Positions 13,736 to 26,073 of a stretch of DNA of 64,000 nt are shown here, in pieces (position 1 is the stretch's first letter; each line of letters starts with the position of its first letter). The DNA lies in the NCBI RefSeq assembly GCF_032854445.1, contig NC_088300.1:61976984-62040983 (forward strand), read 5' to 3'. The position numbers and the translations under genes were made by a program. The notes under the pieces are model-generated. The model made no database searches and was not told the DNA's origin. It was given only the letters and a program-made list of their open reading frames with translations. Origin of the DNA: Liolophura sinensis. Lineage: Eukaryota > Mollusca > Polyplacophora > Chitonida > Chitonidae.

Positions 13736-14495
13736 CTTTATTCTAGTAGTCATACTAAGAAATTAAAAACAGATTCTGTTGAACTTTTGTACTGTTTTGA
13801 GCTTTATGTTTCTATCATCTCACTGTTGAAGCTATATATAAATGGTGTTATTTTGGAGTGGTCAGATCAGCCAATTTAGACTCTGACCTGCTTAATACAA
13901 TGGTCGTGCAACTACAGCAAGGTGAGAAATCCATGTTATATATACAGGATGTATTCTATATTTGTGAAATTCAAATTCCAAAGTGACACTAATGCAAAAC
14001 TGTGGCTGTGAAGATTAGAATAATGAACTAAAACAGTTGTTGCCCAATGCTGGTCTGATAATCAAATGGACAAAGTATTTGGCCAAGGTTTCGCCTATGC
14101 CGCCTTGACCTGGATAACCCAACCATAACCTGCACTGATCACACAGAAATGCTAATGGGGTCATGACGGAATCGCGTCCCTCATATTTTTGAACCTCCAT
14201 CACGATACACATCTCCCACCCACTCTAAAAAACCAAGCCCCGCATTACTTCAAGCATGCAAAGACTGTAACATAAACACCCCTGCCTGTGAATGCTTAGC
14301 TGAGAATCATTCTTACTGCCTTGGCCTACATGTTATTCTGGCTATTCCGTCTCTCCTCCCACTGCCATTCACTCTGCGTGTTAGAGGCTGGTCTACTGAC
14401 GACGCATTCGGGTTTACAAAACACACGCTTTGTTTGCAAAATCTGAAACGAAACATTTTGACGTGTACGACATCGACTGAAATATGACTACTTAC

Positions 14496-14561
14496 CCAGA
14501 AGAGGAAGTTGAAAGCGAACATCAAATATTTGATGCATGAATAGCACCCTCCTAACCCCAT
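14496..14561 (-). CDS. Tetraspanin, first coding exon (partial gene)
   Basis: The exon encodes 22 residues beginning MGLGGCYSCIKYLMF and ending FNFLFW. This is the standard tetraspanin N-terminus: a short cytoplasmic tail with juxtamembrane cysteines (usual palmitoylation sites) followed by the start of transmembrane helix 1. A perfect donor GTAAG follows the last TGG codon in phase 0, and tetraspanin first coding exons commonly end at this W. The start codon sits in a good context (CAACATGG). Tetraspanins are four-pass membrane organisers of integrins and other receptors. The remaining exons should lie at lower coordinates; I could not find any between 1 and 14495, so they are probably beyond the window. 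The family call is solid, the subfamily is unknown. Confidence 0.82.
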
Positions 14562-17500
14562 GTTGCTGGTTGAATTTAGTTCCCGCCTGTACTACTATAT
14601 AGCTCTTTCTCTCTCTGCGTCCCTCCCTCACTCTACAGCCTGGCCGCGACTTCCTAAACAGCCAGCTACACGAATTCCACCACACACAACAGCACGGCAG
14701 GACGCACACAAGACAGTCCACGTTCACGGTGTTTTAAAGCAGGCGATGTATGTACCAAATCCGATGTCTTGTTCCTAGTCTCACTATGAAGAGAGAAATA
14801 TTAGATAAATTCAGTGTGAAGTAAAGCCACTTTGATGCGAGCGTCGACTACTGCAGACCGGATAAGCAAGCCAAGAAACAAGCTCCTCATGCCTAGAACG
14901 AGGCTGATCTATTTTTATCCATCCAGCAGTTCAAGAATAACTGAGCTGGGAAGGGTCGGCCTCAGTGGTCACACATGGGGGGTTTGGTTCTCACACGGTA
15001 CCCCGCCGTTACGAACACAGTTGGTTCACCATTGGTCTTATAGAACAACCCAATCTCATATTAACAAACAAAGGCCTGTTTCGTGTGACATTGACAAGCC
15101 TGGATTGATTCCCAAGACCAGCGTTAAACTGTGCTAAATAAGTCATGTAATAAGTCAAAATAAGCTGTAATGGCGCGAAGGCCACCAGGCTATATAGACT
15201 GCATGTATACGCGTAGGCCAGTCCAAAATGAATCCAAATTAGCCTCTTGGAATGAGGTATAGGCTACATACAGCTGGTAGTGATAGATATATTTTACCTT
15301 GTACACATTTTCTTCAACTGGCAACAAAGGCCCTATATTTTAACCTCGTTTAAATGTCATAACCGAAAGGTTCGTTTAAGCAGGGACCAATGTAACAGAT
15401 CCGGTTTAAGTCTTATACATTTTCCACTTTCATTTAATTTGTTAAAGAAGTATTCTTAATTAGTCAAACATATTCCATTTTATAATTATTTCCATGCCAT
15501 AATATGTTATAGGTTGACAATGTTGTGGATGATCACTAAACGGATATCACATAGAACAGGGGGATTAAAAACTGACCATTCGGCCAAATCTATATCAGTA
15601 AGGCAAATTTAAAGAAAAGAAAAAAAAAAGACTGCCGAGTCGGTAAAACACTTTTCACGCTTGACAACGTTGGTCTACGTCGTCCAAGAAGAATAAATGA
15701 ATTGGTTATCTATTGATTCTAAATCCCAGATTCTTATGAAACTTGTGTCCAAAGATAAATCATCAGAAATCTCATTCCCATGTCATGCATGCTTCCCCCT
15801 CTCCAACTGAACCCCTTTTCCCATCCCTAAATGGGCTGTAGACACACACCCTGCCAAAGTGGATCCTCAACAGCAGTCCGAGTGGACACCACCTGGATAA
15901 TCTGAAAGGACTACAAAGCCGCCACCGTCATAAAAATCTTCATGGTCAAACGTTTATAGTCGTCACGTGGTCAAGTCATCATGCAAATGACACCTGCGTT
16001 CCACCATTATTCCCACCTGCCCTATATTTTCGTCCATTTTCCAGTTTTGCAGGTGTGTATGTTTTCCAGCAGAGAATTGTTTTAATTAATGCAGAAGACA
16101 AGTAGTTCTGTAAACTGATAGTTAAATGTAATATTTATAGCTCAAAGGGATTGTCTCTGCATTGACTTACTTATTTATTTATCTCTGATTTTTTTCCATA
16201 ATGGCGTCAGTCAGATCGACTTGAAACATGTTTGGCACATGTATAATGCAGAGGATCCTAAGAAGTACAGTGTCGAGTATTCGAAAAATTACTCATTGTA
16301 CATGCAAATTAGACAGTGGTGACATCACAAATATTTCGCTTTACACCGTGTGACAGATGTGTTATATCCAACCGGCACTATAGTACGTGTATGTGTGTAA
16401 CGGAAGCTGGTTTCTAAAGTGTTTACATTAGCCATATTTGGTAGAAATTTCCCTACTGCCGCGTTTCGGATAAAGAGATCCGAGTTCGAATCCTGCATGG
16501 TGTGACCCACAGAGTAAATCATTCATCTTATTCTGCCTTATATATACATGTACACATATTTTTATACGTACATTATAGCTTAGGCTAAATCGATGAAGAG
16601 ATGAAGCCGCATAATTGTGTATAGACAGGACTATATGCATGCCGACACTTTAACGACTTTAGCCAAGAATGGCGTGGGCTATATGACGAATGACACATTT
16701 CCCCCACCTACTTATATACACTCATTTCTAATTCTGTGGCGTAATTCACATGCATGGGAAATTAGCTACAGGTTAGTCAGGATAGACCCACTCGATGGAT
16801 GTATATATACGTGCAAACACACATCGCCAAGGTTTAGTGTGTAGTGTTATATGCGTGTAGTCATGGGAATAGTGTTCCTGATTGTGTTGATTAACATACA
16901 TTTACTGGTCCGTTTTGTTGCACAACAATTAATGATTATACCCGTCAGACACAGTTGTAGACTTGTACCAGAAAATATATTGTAACCCATTATCTTATTG
17001 TTATTTTCATCTCTTCCCTCCACCAACACACACACATACACACAAACACACAAACTACTAAAACTACATCGATCGATATGTGTATTGTTATAGCGTCTAC
17101 GGCAAGTAAATAGAAACAGATTTCCAATGGTGAACATGCATGGATCGGTATTCACAATCCCATTCATGCACACATTCATAAATCAACAACAAACATTATT
17201 TAATATTGGTCAATAGGGTCACAGTTTCGAATCCAACGCCTGTTGGCTTGGCTGCGGCCTAACGTATTTCCTTAGGTTTGTAAATTAGACCTGAGCTATA
17301 GCACTCTGGAGAGAGGCGTTGACAGTGTATTCTCTTGACTCCTGCGTGCACCCATCAACTTCATCACCTCCGTCATATTGTAATGGTTGTCGTATCCTTC
17401 ATAGTTGTCGTGACCTTCATAGTTGTCGTGACCTTCAAACATTAAGTAGCTTTACGCAGAAAAGGGAAGCAAAAATTACATCCTCGCTAAAAAGTAATCA

Positions 17501-18090
17501 TTGCCTATATACCCTTCGGCGAAAGTGAGGCTGACCGATAGTTACTGACGTAGCGGTCTGAGTGTGTTCATCTCGTCGTCCGGAGGATAAAACTCTCTTT
17601 GTTTTCTTTTGTTTTCACTCTCTCGTTGACCTTGCCCAAATTTTTCAAGGTCATTGGGATCAATTAAGTGCGTTTTGTGCCGACAGGCTTGTAGACACGA
17701 TACCTCTTGAAATATGTCATTAATTTCATCAAATTTATGTCGGATATGAACCAGGTCAAGTAGAACCCAATCATTTTTAACTGACCTGGGCATTTTTTAA
17801 AATCAAGGTCGCTTTTCCTCTGTTTCCAATACCTTGTAAACATTATCTTTTGAACGGTTGCACCCGGAATTACCCAACCTATTGAATTTCAGTTATCTTG
17901 GCCAGTTGTTTCAAGGTCATTTGGATATTGGGACAATATTTTCTCACTTTTGTGCCGAACGTTATTCTTGTCTTCAAGTAGAAGATTCCAGTTGTTTTAC
18001 ATTAACATTGACATATTTGTTCATGGCCATAGGCCTGTGTGCCGATCTATTGTCATCGATTCGAAGCATCGACGGTTCTATAGTACACGT
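14562..18090. other. Region upstream of the tetraspanin exon
   Basis: The first 170 bases are pyrimidine-rich on the plus strand (CTCTTTCTCTCTCTGCGTCC) and probably include the tetraspanin 5' UTR and promoter. I cannot fix the start site. Beyond about 14800 no feature is recognisable. Confidence 0.4.
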
Positions 18091-18091
18091 G

Positions 18092-18168
<77 letters not shown>

Positions 18169-18192
18169 TATAGATAGATAGATAGATAGATA
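18092..18192. repeat. (TA)n/(GATA)n microsatellite
   Basis: About 75 bp of pure TA followed by GATA repeats; the TA run can extrude as a cruciform. Confidence 0.95.
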
Positions 18193-18754
18193 TACATATA
18201 TGTAGATGCCCCAAGTTATGCATAACAAAGAGAAAGAAAGAAAATAATAATAACCGTAAGTACAGACTGTTCTGACAAACAAATCACTGGGTGGTGCATG
18301 TGATATTTCGTACAGGCCTGTATATGCATGGCACTGTGAATATTAGATACTCACCGATTAACACTGTCATCAGAAGCTTAGAAATCTGTGTGTATAACCG
18401 ATTGAATCCAATTAGTATAACAGTTTTTGCGTACCGGTGACGTTACACTCCTCATCCCCGTTATATGTCCGTGTTCCATTTCCGGCTTCAGAACAGGATT
18501 GTCTGTGCATGTGTGTACAGTATACATGCGTGGGTAATAATGTACTTATTGTGTACTCTAGTGTAACCGAGCTTATGATGAAAAAAAAATTAAAAAAAGG
18601 AAAAAAAAAAGAAAGAAAATAAACTAGATGTCCGATAAGAATGATCAGGGTGCGAGCAGAGCAGGGACAGCATGTATGTATGCTCAAGGTTATGCAAAAA
18701 CTTTCGACAAAAGCCATTTATACATACGTAGTTTCGCTGCGAGGATACTTCATT

Positions 18755-18845
18755 TTTGTTTATTTGACTCTTACTCAGCGCCATACTCCAGGATTTTTGA
18801 TATAGCCGATGGCGGTCAGTTTTATGGAAAGAGGAAACCGGAGTG
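18755..18845 (-). mobile_element. Diverged SINE fragment
   Basis: It keeps the order of the 3' module and adjoining body (GCCATACTCCAGGATTTTTG, GATGGCGGTCAG, GGAAACCGG) but is heavily mutated. Confidence 0.55.
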
Positions 18846-19328
18846 TTTGGTGTAAACCTAGTTCCAATTTTGGCAAGCTATGCTGACGAACTTTCCCACA
18901 CTTATCTGATCGACATATGAAGCGGCGTGGCATATACAGAAAAGTTGTTTTTCAATGAACGTATAAGCTTATGAGACTGCTGACACGGCTAAGGTCTAAT
19001 TGGGAAGAATCTATAGGCCTATACACAGTTTCCTGACAGGGGACCGCAATTGAAGCTGCAATGCGTCTGGCAGAGGTTGGATGTTGCGCAATTTGACTCT
19101 CATTTATGTCGCGACGTAAGTGGAGTGGGTATAGCCGTGTTGAACAGATGGAAATCCTGTGAAGGATTCTGTAGAAAGTGTCCTTAGTTTTACATAGGTC
19201 CTAGGTTCATTTATATCTGTGGCTGTTTTCCCACGCCAGAATGATCGAGCTGAACAGGCTGTTCCCTCGAACCCCACGCACAGAAAAGGAAATCAGCTAT
19301 ATACAGGGGAGGTAGAAAAAGTAAGATT

Positions 19329-19568
19329 AAATTTATTTACTTATTTGATTGGAGTTTTACGCCGTACTCCAGAGTATTTCACTTATACGACGGTGGGCAG
19401 CATTATGGTGGGAGGAAACTGGGCAGAGCCCGGGGGAAACCGACGATCACCCGCACGTTAATTGCTGGTACTGGAGCTGCACTGGAACTCAAAGCTAACT
19501 CATTATTGAGAGGCTCCATGGTCACGGAGACACGGTGGCAAGCTAACCACCTCAGCCCCGTAGGTCCC
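19329..19568 (-). mobile_element. SINE, near full length
   Basis: Module, body and a decayed tRNA-like head are all present (ACGCCGTACTCCAGAGTATT, GGGCAGAGCCCGGGGGAAAC, GAGAGGCTCCATGGTCACGG). Box regions are degraded. Confidence 0.85.
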
Positions 19569-20623
19569 TACTTTGTGAATGAAACCAGGTTACTGAAATA
19601 ATTGCCCTATAGGCTAGATGGGGATAGCAGAACAGGCATTCTGAAAATTGTTTTAGCAACAGGATCTACAAGAGTCCTGGTCAAAATCGACCATAGGCCT
19701 AATTGTGTTTAAAATAAATGATACGACCCCAAACACGCATTTGATCTGTAATCTTAATTGTCTCTCTGAAGCTATGTGCCAAGTTTTAATTAAGACAAAC
19801 GATCGAACTTCAACGTTCTAAAGTTCGGAAAGGTGTCGATTTAAATAGAAAAAAAGAAACAGTCATAATTTTGTCGAAAATGTATGCATGGACGAAATGG
19901 TCAGAAAGTGGAACATGTGTGGTCATCATACATGTCAAGCCGGTGCCAAGTATCAATTCAATACAATGAAACCTTATACAGAAGTCTGGAGACTGTCGAA
20001 ATCCAAAACAGGACAAAAAGCTTTAGGCCTATGTGATCATTTCAGGACCGGTATCGGTTCATACATGAGGGTTCAGAAACCCAAGCAACGTGAACTTGCT
20101 TTAAATATCAAAATTTGATACAGGCCGTATCACGAAAACTGATTTTGTCTCATTAATTCCCACGCCAAATTATAACATACAGCCCCCCTCCCCTACCCTC
20201 AAAGCGCAAAAGGAATGAAAGAAGAATGTTTCTGCTGACCCATGTGTCCGAAATGGCTTATTATAAAAATTCTAAACTTCAGATATATTGCTTCATCACA
20301 TTTTGATCTCGCGTACTATTTCTAAGTTGTAATAAACGTACATTAGCCTAGCGATCCGAAAGCTTGCTTTCAATATGCAGACTATTTGTTTATGACACAG
20401 TGACCACTTGTGGGTGCACTGGGTCTTTACAGTCGTTGCCTTTGACAGACGCCACCAAACAAGGACAGGATCAGACGTTGACCTTTCCTTGAAGAGTGGC
20501 CTCCCCTTTTCCATTTACAGGTTACCACAAGTTCTCAGCCCTGAACCCATTTACGTTCTTAACGAACTTGGAATTAACTGTGATTGACGACGAACATGTT
20601 GATCTTGCTCCACAAGCATAAAA

Positions 20624-20840
20624 TATTTATTTGATTGATGTTTTATGCCGTACTCAAAAATATTTACTATTTATTTGAGTGGTGTTTTACGCCGCACTCA
20701 AGAATATTTCACTTGTACGACGGCGGCCAGCTTTATGGTGGGTGGAAACCGGGCAGAGCCCGGGGGAAACCCACGACCACCCTCTGCCATCCCATGTAGA
20801 GGAAGAGTAATCCAGCATGAGCTGGACTTGAACAAGCATA
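20624..20840 (-). mobile_element. Nested or tandem SINE copies
   Basis: Two 3' modules lie head to tail (20624-20668 and 20670-20720). The second continues into the body up to AGCATGAGCTGGACTTGAAC, so one copy has inserted in or beside another's 3' end. Confidence 0.8.
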
Positions 20841-20950
20841 AAGTAACCACCAACGAAAGAAATAATTTGCACAGCATAAGAGAATTCTTTTTTTTTTTTT
20901 CCATCCCAGATCAAGTGTTATTTCACAGTGCCGCATTAATTCGTGAAGAA

Positions 20951-21208
20951 TTGATTTATTTGATTGGAGTTTCACGCTGTACCCCGTACTCAAAAATATT
21001 TCAATTATACGACAGCAAATAGCATTATGGTGGCAGGAAACCAGGCTTGGGGAAACTCACAACCATCTGCAGTTTGCTGAAGACCTTCCCGTGTATAACC
21101 AGAGAAAGCCAGCATAAGCTTGACGTGACAGAGTGATTGCATGGGTGAGAGATTCTTGGGTCATTGTGCTACGCTAGCACGTTAATCACTAAGCCTCGCA
21201 GGCAACCG
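20951..21208 (-). mobile_element. SINE, near full length, diverged
   Basis: Module to head is present, with several indels (TTTCACGCTGTACCCCGTAC, AAGACCTTCCCGTGTATAAC, AAGCCTCGCAGGCAAC at the head end). Confidence 0.8.
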
Positions 21209-21470
21209 TGATTTCAAAATTGAGAAAAAATAATCCCAACATACCCCTGCATGTTTGTTCCAGGCTTCTCAATTACTTGTGCATGAACAGGCAAAACTGA
21301 TTGTTCATCTGTAGAATTTCAAATTAAGCTCACTTATTCACAGAGATCAGGTTCAAGTGTTGAAGGAACCTTTGGAAGTATTATGAAGGAAAATCGTCAT
21401 GTTATACCATAGGCAACAATTAATTATTAAAAATTTGGCTTACACAGTTGAGGTTAGGTAAATCCTACTC

Positions 21471-21680
21471 AAGTACCTAAATTTTTCTACCACTTCAACC
21501 ACCTCTGCCACCAATATTTTGAAAAATTCTAAGGAAGCTATGGGGAGTAGAGAAATAATTTGCAGTTTTATGAAGCTTGCATCTTCAATGACACAAAAAT
21601 TCATTTTAGTGTCATTTTCATAATAATAGTATACCACCAAAAAGTGCTTGAGACGTCAAAAGGTCGAAAATTTACAGTAT
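21471..21680 (-). mobile_element. MITE-like dispersed repeat, second copy
   Basis: Reverse-oriented homologue of 33613-33825. It shares TACTGTAAAT at one end, GATGCAAGCTTCATAAAACT inside and GCAGAGGTGGTTGAAG at the other end. Confidence 0.72.
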
Positions 21681-22631
21681 TTGCATAATACAAGTACTCT
21701 AAAAATCAATATTTTTTCTCCGCATAATATTTATTGCACTCTGAATAATTAGAAACAGAATTCGACAGACCTGTCACAGGAATCAAAATATCTTGGTGTA
21801 CGAAATTTAATGTATTAAAGTACTGAAATGGATAATGATACAGATAGGTAAGTACAAAAAAAAAGGCTTCGTAAAAATCATATTGCACACTTACATAATT
21901 TGTGATACACTGAAATAATCTGGTTTAAAACAGGTATGTAGGAGGTAATTAGGTATCAAAAATGTTCATAAATATATGTCTTAATATTATGAATTTAATA
22001 TTATTTCAGATAAAGATTGTGATTAACTTTTGTATATCTACACTTACTTCAACCATTTGGAAGACATTTCATGATGTCAAAAATTAATATCACAAGGTGG
22101 TGCATATGTCAATACATAGAGTACAGGTAACATAGAACATTTACATCATTTAAGGTAACTAGTCTAAAATAAAACCAAAACAACATATTGTGCGAAATAC
22201 AATCTGTTCTGCAAGTCCCATAAAATACCAACACAAGTATTTGGAGTGTGACCTTATCTTTCTTCTTCACCTGCAAACTGCAGAAGTACACTACAAGTTA
22301 TGCAGCCTTCGTCCATGTGTGGTCCTTAATACCACAATCTCCTTAATACCACAATCTCCTTCTGCACATATCGTCTAACAAGTTAGTGTTAGATGACGTG
22401 ACTGTGAGCTTAAACTATCTGACATGGATGGGAAGCAAACTGCACGAGCAAATGATGATGGTAGCAGTTTAAATGATAAAATAGTGAGTATTGGATATAA
22501 AAGACCCGAGATTGTCCACCTGGGCAAAAATTGTCCACAGTTATAAAAATTGCGCAATTATGCAAAAATTGTTAACTTTTAGCAAAAAAAAACATGACTA
22601 ATTCAAAAATATGGCACCTGTGGAGTTGTGT

Positions 22632-22760
22632 TCTTCACCAATCTGAGGCAGTCACTGATCACCTGTGTGTGGCAGTCACTGGTCACCCGTGTGTATCAGT
22701 CACTGGTCACTCGTGTGTGGCAGTTACAGGTCACCCTTATGTGGCAGCCACACGTCATCT
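22632..22760. repeat. 24-bp minisatellite, short array (about 5 units)
   Basis: Units around GTGTGGCAGTCACTGGTCAC, in copy 1 of the duplicated segment. Confidence 0.9.
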
Positions 22761-23142
22761 CTGGACTGTGGACTGAACTGTGGGACAGGACCAGTTGACG
22801 ACCCTGAGATATCAGGACCATGGCAGGTGTAAATACATGTACCACAATCTCCTTCTGCCAGCGTACGTTAGGGTTAGACTATATGTTGCTGCGAGCTTAA
22901 ACGATCTGGCATTGATGCACATAATAAAATGATGATGGTAACAGTTTAAATGATGAAATAATAGGGTACATTATTGGGTATAAAAGGCTCGAGATTGTCC
23001 TCCTTGGCAAGAAGTTGTCCACTTTTATGAAATATGTGCACATATGCAATATGTTCCACTTTTGGCGAAAAAACTAATTCCAAATGACTAATTCCAAAAC
23101 ACGGCACCTGTGGAATTATTGTGTTATTGTCCAATCTGAGGC

Positions 23143-23945
23143 ACTCACACTTTAGCCATGTGTGTCAGTCAAGTGTCGCAGTCACTGGTCACCTGTGTGT
23201 GTTAGTTACAGGTCAACCATGTGTGTCACTCACAGGTGAGCCATGTGTCTCTCACAGGTCCCCCATGTGCGTCAGTCACAGATAACCCATGTGTCGTAGT
23301 TACAGGTGACCCATGTGTCGCAGTCAAAGGTGACCTGTGTGTGGCAGCCACAGTTCACACACTTTCACCAGTGTAGGGCAGTCACAGGTCATCCATGTGT
23401 GGCAGTCACAAGTCACCCGTGTGTGGCAGTCACAGGTCACCCATTTGTGACAGTCACAGGTCACCCTTGTGTGGCAGTCACAGGTCACCCGTGTGTATCA
23501 GTCACTGGTCATCAATGTGTGGCAGTCACCATTCACCCATATGTGGCAGTCACAGGTCACCTTGTGTGGCAGTAGCAGTCACAGGTCACCCTTGTGTGGC
23601 AGTCACAGGTCATGCATGTGTGGCAGTCACCAGTCACCCATGTGTGTCAGTCACAGCTCACCCTTGTGTGGCAGTCACAGGTCACCTATGTATATCAGTC
23701 ACAGGTCACCCATGTGTGGCAGTCACAGGTCACCTGTGTATGGCAGTCACAGGTCACCCGTGTATGGCAGTCACAGGTCACCCGTGTATGGCAGTCACAG
23801 GTCACCCGTGTATGGCAGTCACAGGTCACCCATGTGTGGCAGTCACAGGTCACCTATGTGTGGCAGTCACAGGTCATCAATGTGTGGCAGTCACAGGTCA
23901 CCAATGTGTGGCAGTCACAGGTCACCTGCGTGAGGCAGTCAATGG
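23143..23945. repeat. 24-bp minisatellite, long array (about 33 units)
   Basis: The unit is CAGTCACAGGTCACCCATGT + GTGG. The period is a multiple of 3, so all plus-strand frames stay open and give artificial 8-residue repeats (VWQSQVTH, CGSHRSPM, VAVTGHPC). Most units contain AGGTCA. Confidence 0.97.
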
Positions 23946-24169
23946 TCATAGTCCTGGGATGAGAAGGTCATGGGCTCTAGCTCTATCTCTGGACTGTGGA
24001 CTGAACTGTGGGACAGGGCCAGTTGACGACCCTGAGATCTCCTGACAGGGGCGGGTGTGTTAAACATCCTGAAGGTAAACTCCTCCCGTGCACGGCTACA
24101 AGGTAAAACAGGCACAAGTGAAAAGTACATACATATATGTAGGCAAACTGGGAATAGGGGAGGGAAATA

Positions 24170-25720
24170 CAGATAAGAATAGTACAACTTTGAGAAGGAA
24201 ACAAGCAGAGTACAATGCAGGGAAGAAAATAAGCAGAGTACAATGCAGGCAGGAGAAGAAGCAGAGTACAATGCAGGGAGGAGAATAAGCGGAGTACAAT
24301 GCAGGGAGGAAAATAAACAGAATACAACACAGGGAAGAGAATAAGCAGAGTACAATGCAGGCAGGACAATAAGCAGAGTACAATGCAGGCAGGACAATAA
24401 GCAGAGTACAATGCAGGCAGGACAATAAGCAGAGTACAATGCAGGCAGGACAATAAGCAGAGTACAATGCAGGGGATTAGAATAAACAGAGTACAGCGTA
24501 GGGAGGAGAATTAGTAGAGTGCAACAAAGAGGGGAGAATAAGCAGCATGCAATGCAGGGAAGAGAATAAGCAGAGTACAGCATAGGCTGGAGAATAAACA
24601 GAGTACAGCGTAGGGAGGAGAATTAGTAGAGTGCAACACAGAGGGGAGAATAAGCAGCATGCAATGCAGGGAAGAGAATAAGCAGAGTACAGCATAGGCT
24701 GGAGAATAAACAGAGTACAGCGTAGGGAGGAGAATTAGTAGAGTGCAACACAGAGGGGAGAATAAGCAGCATGCAATGCAGGGAAGAGAATAAGCAGAGT
24801 ACAGCAAAGGCTGGAGAATAAGCAGAGTACAGCGTAGGGAGGAGAATTAGTAGAGTGCAACACAGAGGGGAGAATAAGCAGCATGCAATGCAGGGAAGAG
24901 AACAAGCAGAGTACAGCAAAGGCTGGAGAATAAACAGAGTACATCGTAGGGAGGAGAATTAGTAGAGTGCAACACAGAGGGGAGAATAAGCAGCATGCAA
25001 TGCAGGGAAGAGGATAAGCAGAGTACAGCATAGGCTGGAGAATAAGCAGAGTACAGCGTAGGGAGGAGAATTAGTAGAGTGCAACACAGAGGGGAGAATA
25101 AGCAGCATGCAATGCAGGGAAGAGAATAAGCAGAGTACAGCAAAGGCTGGAGAATAAACAGAGTACAGCGTAGGGAGGAGAATTAGTAGAGTGCAACACA
25201 GAGGGGAGAATAAGCAGCATGCAATGCAGGGAAGAGAATAAGCAGAGTACAGCACAGGCTGGAGAATAAGCAGAGTACAATGCAGGGGACAAGAATAAAC
25301 AGGGTACAGCATAGGGAGGAGAATAAGCAGATAACAATGCGGGGAGCAGGAGAAACAGGCTATAGCGTAGGAGAGAGAATTAGTGGAATGCAACACAGGG
25401 AGGAGAACAAGCAGGTGAAGTCCTCCTGTACACAGTTACAAGGTAAAACAGACACAAGTGAAAACAAGCAGAGTACAATGCAGGGAGGAGAATAAGGAGG
25501 GTAAAAAGCAGGGAGGAGAATACCCGGTAAGCAGAGTGCAGCTTTAGAGGAAGTTGGGTAAGCACAGAACAGTTTAGGGAGGAAAACAAGAAGAGTAGCC
25601 TACAACTTTGGGAGGGGATAAGCACAGTGCAACTTTATCGAAAAGAGGGATAAGCACAAAACAGTTTAGGGAGGGGAATAAGCAAAGCTAGTATAATTTA
25701 TACAAACGGCAGGAAATAAG
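24170..25720. repeat. 28-bp minisatellite with 112-bp higher-order units
   Basis: Four diverged 28-bp monomers form a unit: GAATAAACAGAGTACAGCGT..., GAATTAGTAGAGTGCAACAC..., GAATAAGCAGCATGCAATGC... and GAATAAGCAGAGTACAGCAT.... The set repeats every 112 bp about seven times between 24480 and 25270. It is flanked by simpler 28-bp monomers at 24200-24470 and irregular ones to the right. One strand is purine-rich. No gene is implied by its open frames. Confidence 0.96.
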
Positions 25721-25736
25721 TTTAAGATAGAGACTT

Positions 25737-26003
25737 TTTTTTTTTTTTTTTTGATTGGTGTTTTACGCCGTACTCAAGAATATTTCACTTATACGACGGC
25801 GGCCGGCATTATGGTGGGTGGAAACCGGGCAGAGCCCGGCGGAAACCCACGACCATCCGCAGGTTGCTGGCAGACCTTCCCACGTACGGCCGTAGAGGAA
25901 GCCAGCATGAGCTGGTCTTGAGCTCACAGCGGCCGCATTGGTGAGAGGCTTCTGGGTCACTACGCTGCGCTAGCGCGCTAACCGACTGAGCCACGGAGGC
26001 CCC
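25737..26003 (-). mobile_element. Full-length tRNA-headed SINE (MetaSINE-like), reference copy
   Basis: A 267-bp element with a perfect 13-bp target-site duplication (AAGATAGAGACTT at 25724-25736 and 26004-26016). On the element strand it starts GGGGCCTCCGTGGCTCAGTC, with box A TGGCTCAGTCGG and box B GAGCTCAAGACC (degenerate in this copy). A GC-rich body follows (CCGGGCTCTGCCCGG palindrome), then the 3' module TTCTTGAGTACGGCGTAAAA and an A-rich tail. It encodes no protein and needs a LINE reverse transcriptase. The intact duplication suggests a fairly recent insertion, just past the TBC gene's 3' end. Confidence 0.92.
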
Positions 26004-26073
26004 AAGATAGAGACTTGACAATGAAGTACACATATGGGTCTTGAATTTGTCATTCTATATTAAAGTAGTGGTT

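Larger units (their letters stand above)
1..14495 (-). other. Probable first intron of the tetraspanin gene
   Basis: No coding exon could be supported on either strand. Open frames here fall in tandem repeats or lack splice signals and family features. The stretch is AT-rich and holds the 53-bp, 40-bp and 45-bp minisatellites, a second SINE family, poly-G runs and microsatellites listed separately. Between those (about 570-2350, 2440-4635, 7190-8880, 10760-12290 and 12735-13535) I see nothing I can name. The intron label is inferred from the donor at 14495 and the absence of a second tetraspanin exon. Confidence 0.5.
22348..24063. repeat. Tandem duplication of a minisatellite-bearing segment
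   Basis: Copy 1 (22348-22840) and copy 2 (22841-24063) share a start (ACCACAATCTCCTTCTGC), a middle (AAATGATGATGGTA, CGAGATTGTCC) and an end (GGACTGTGGACTGAACTGTG). They differ mainly in the length of the internal 24-bp array. Confidence 0.88.

Noticed and set aside
14560-14778. Plus-strand open frame over the tetraspanin start
   Set aside because: It is the antisense shadow of the tetraspanin exon and its 5' UTR.
17858-18282. Frames with long Ile-Tyr runs
   Set aside because: They are produced by the (TA)n microsatellite.
23306-24045. Long repetitive plus-strand frames up to 216 codons (CGSHRSP, VWQSQVT, VAVTGHP)
   Set aside because: The 24-bp period is divisible by 3, so all three plus frames stay open together; this is an artefact of the array.
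23939-25396. Hydrophobic Cys/Leu-rich minus-strand frames
   Set aside because: They translate the 28/112-bp array; the same peptide recurs every 112 bp in rotating frames.
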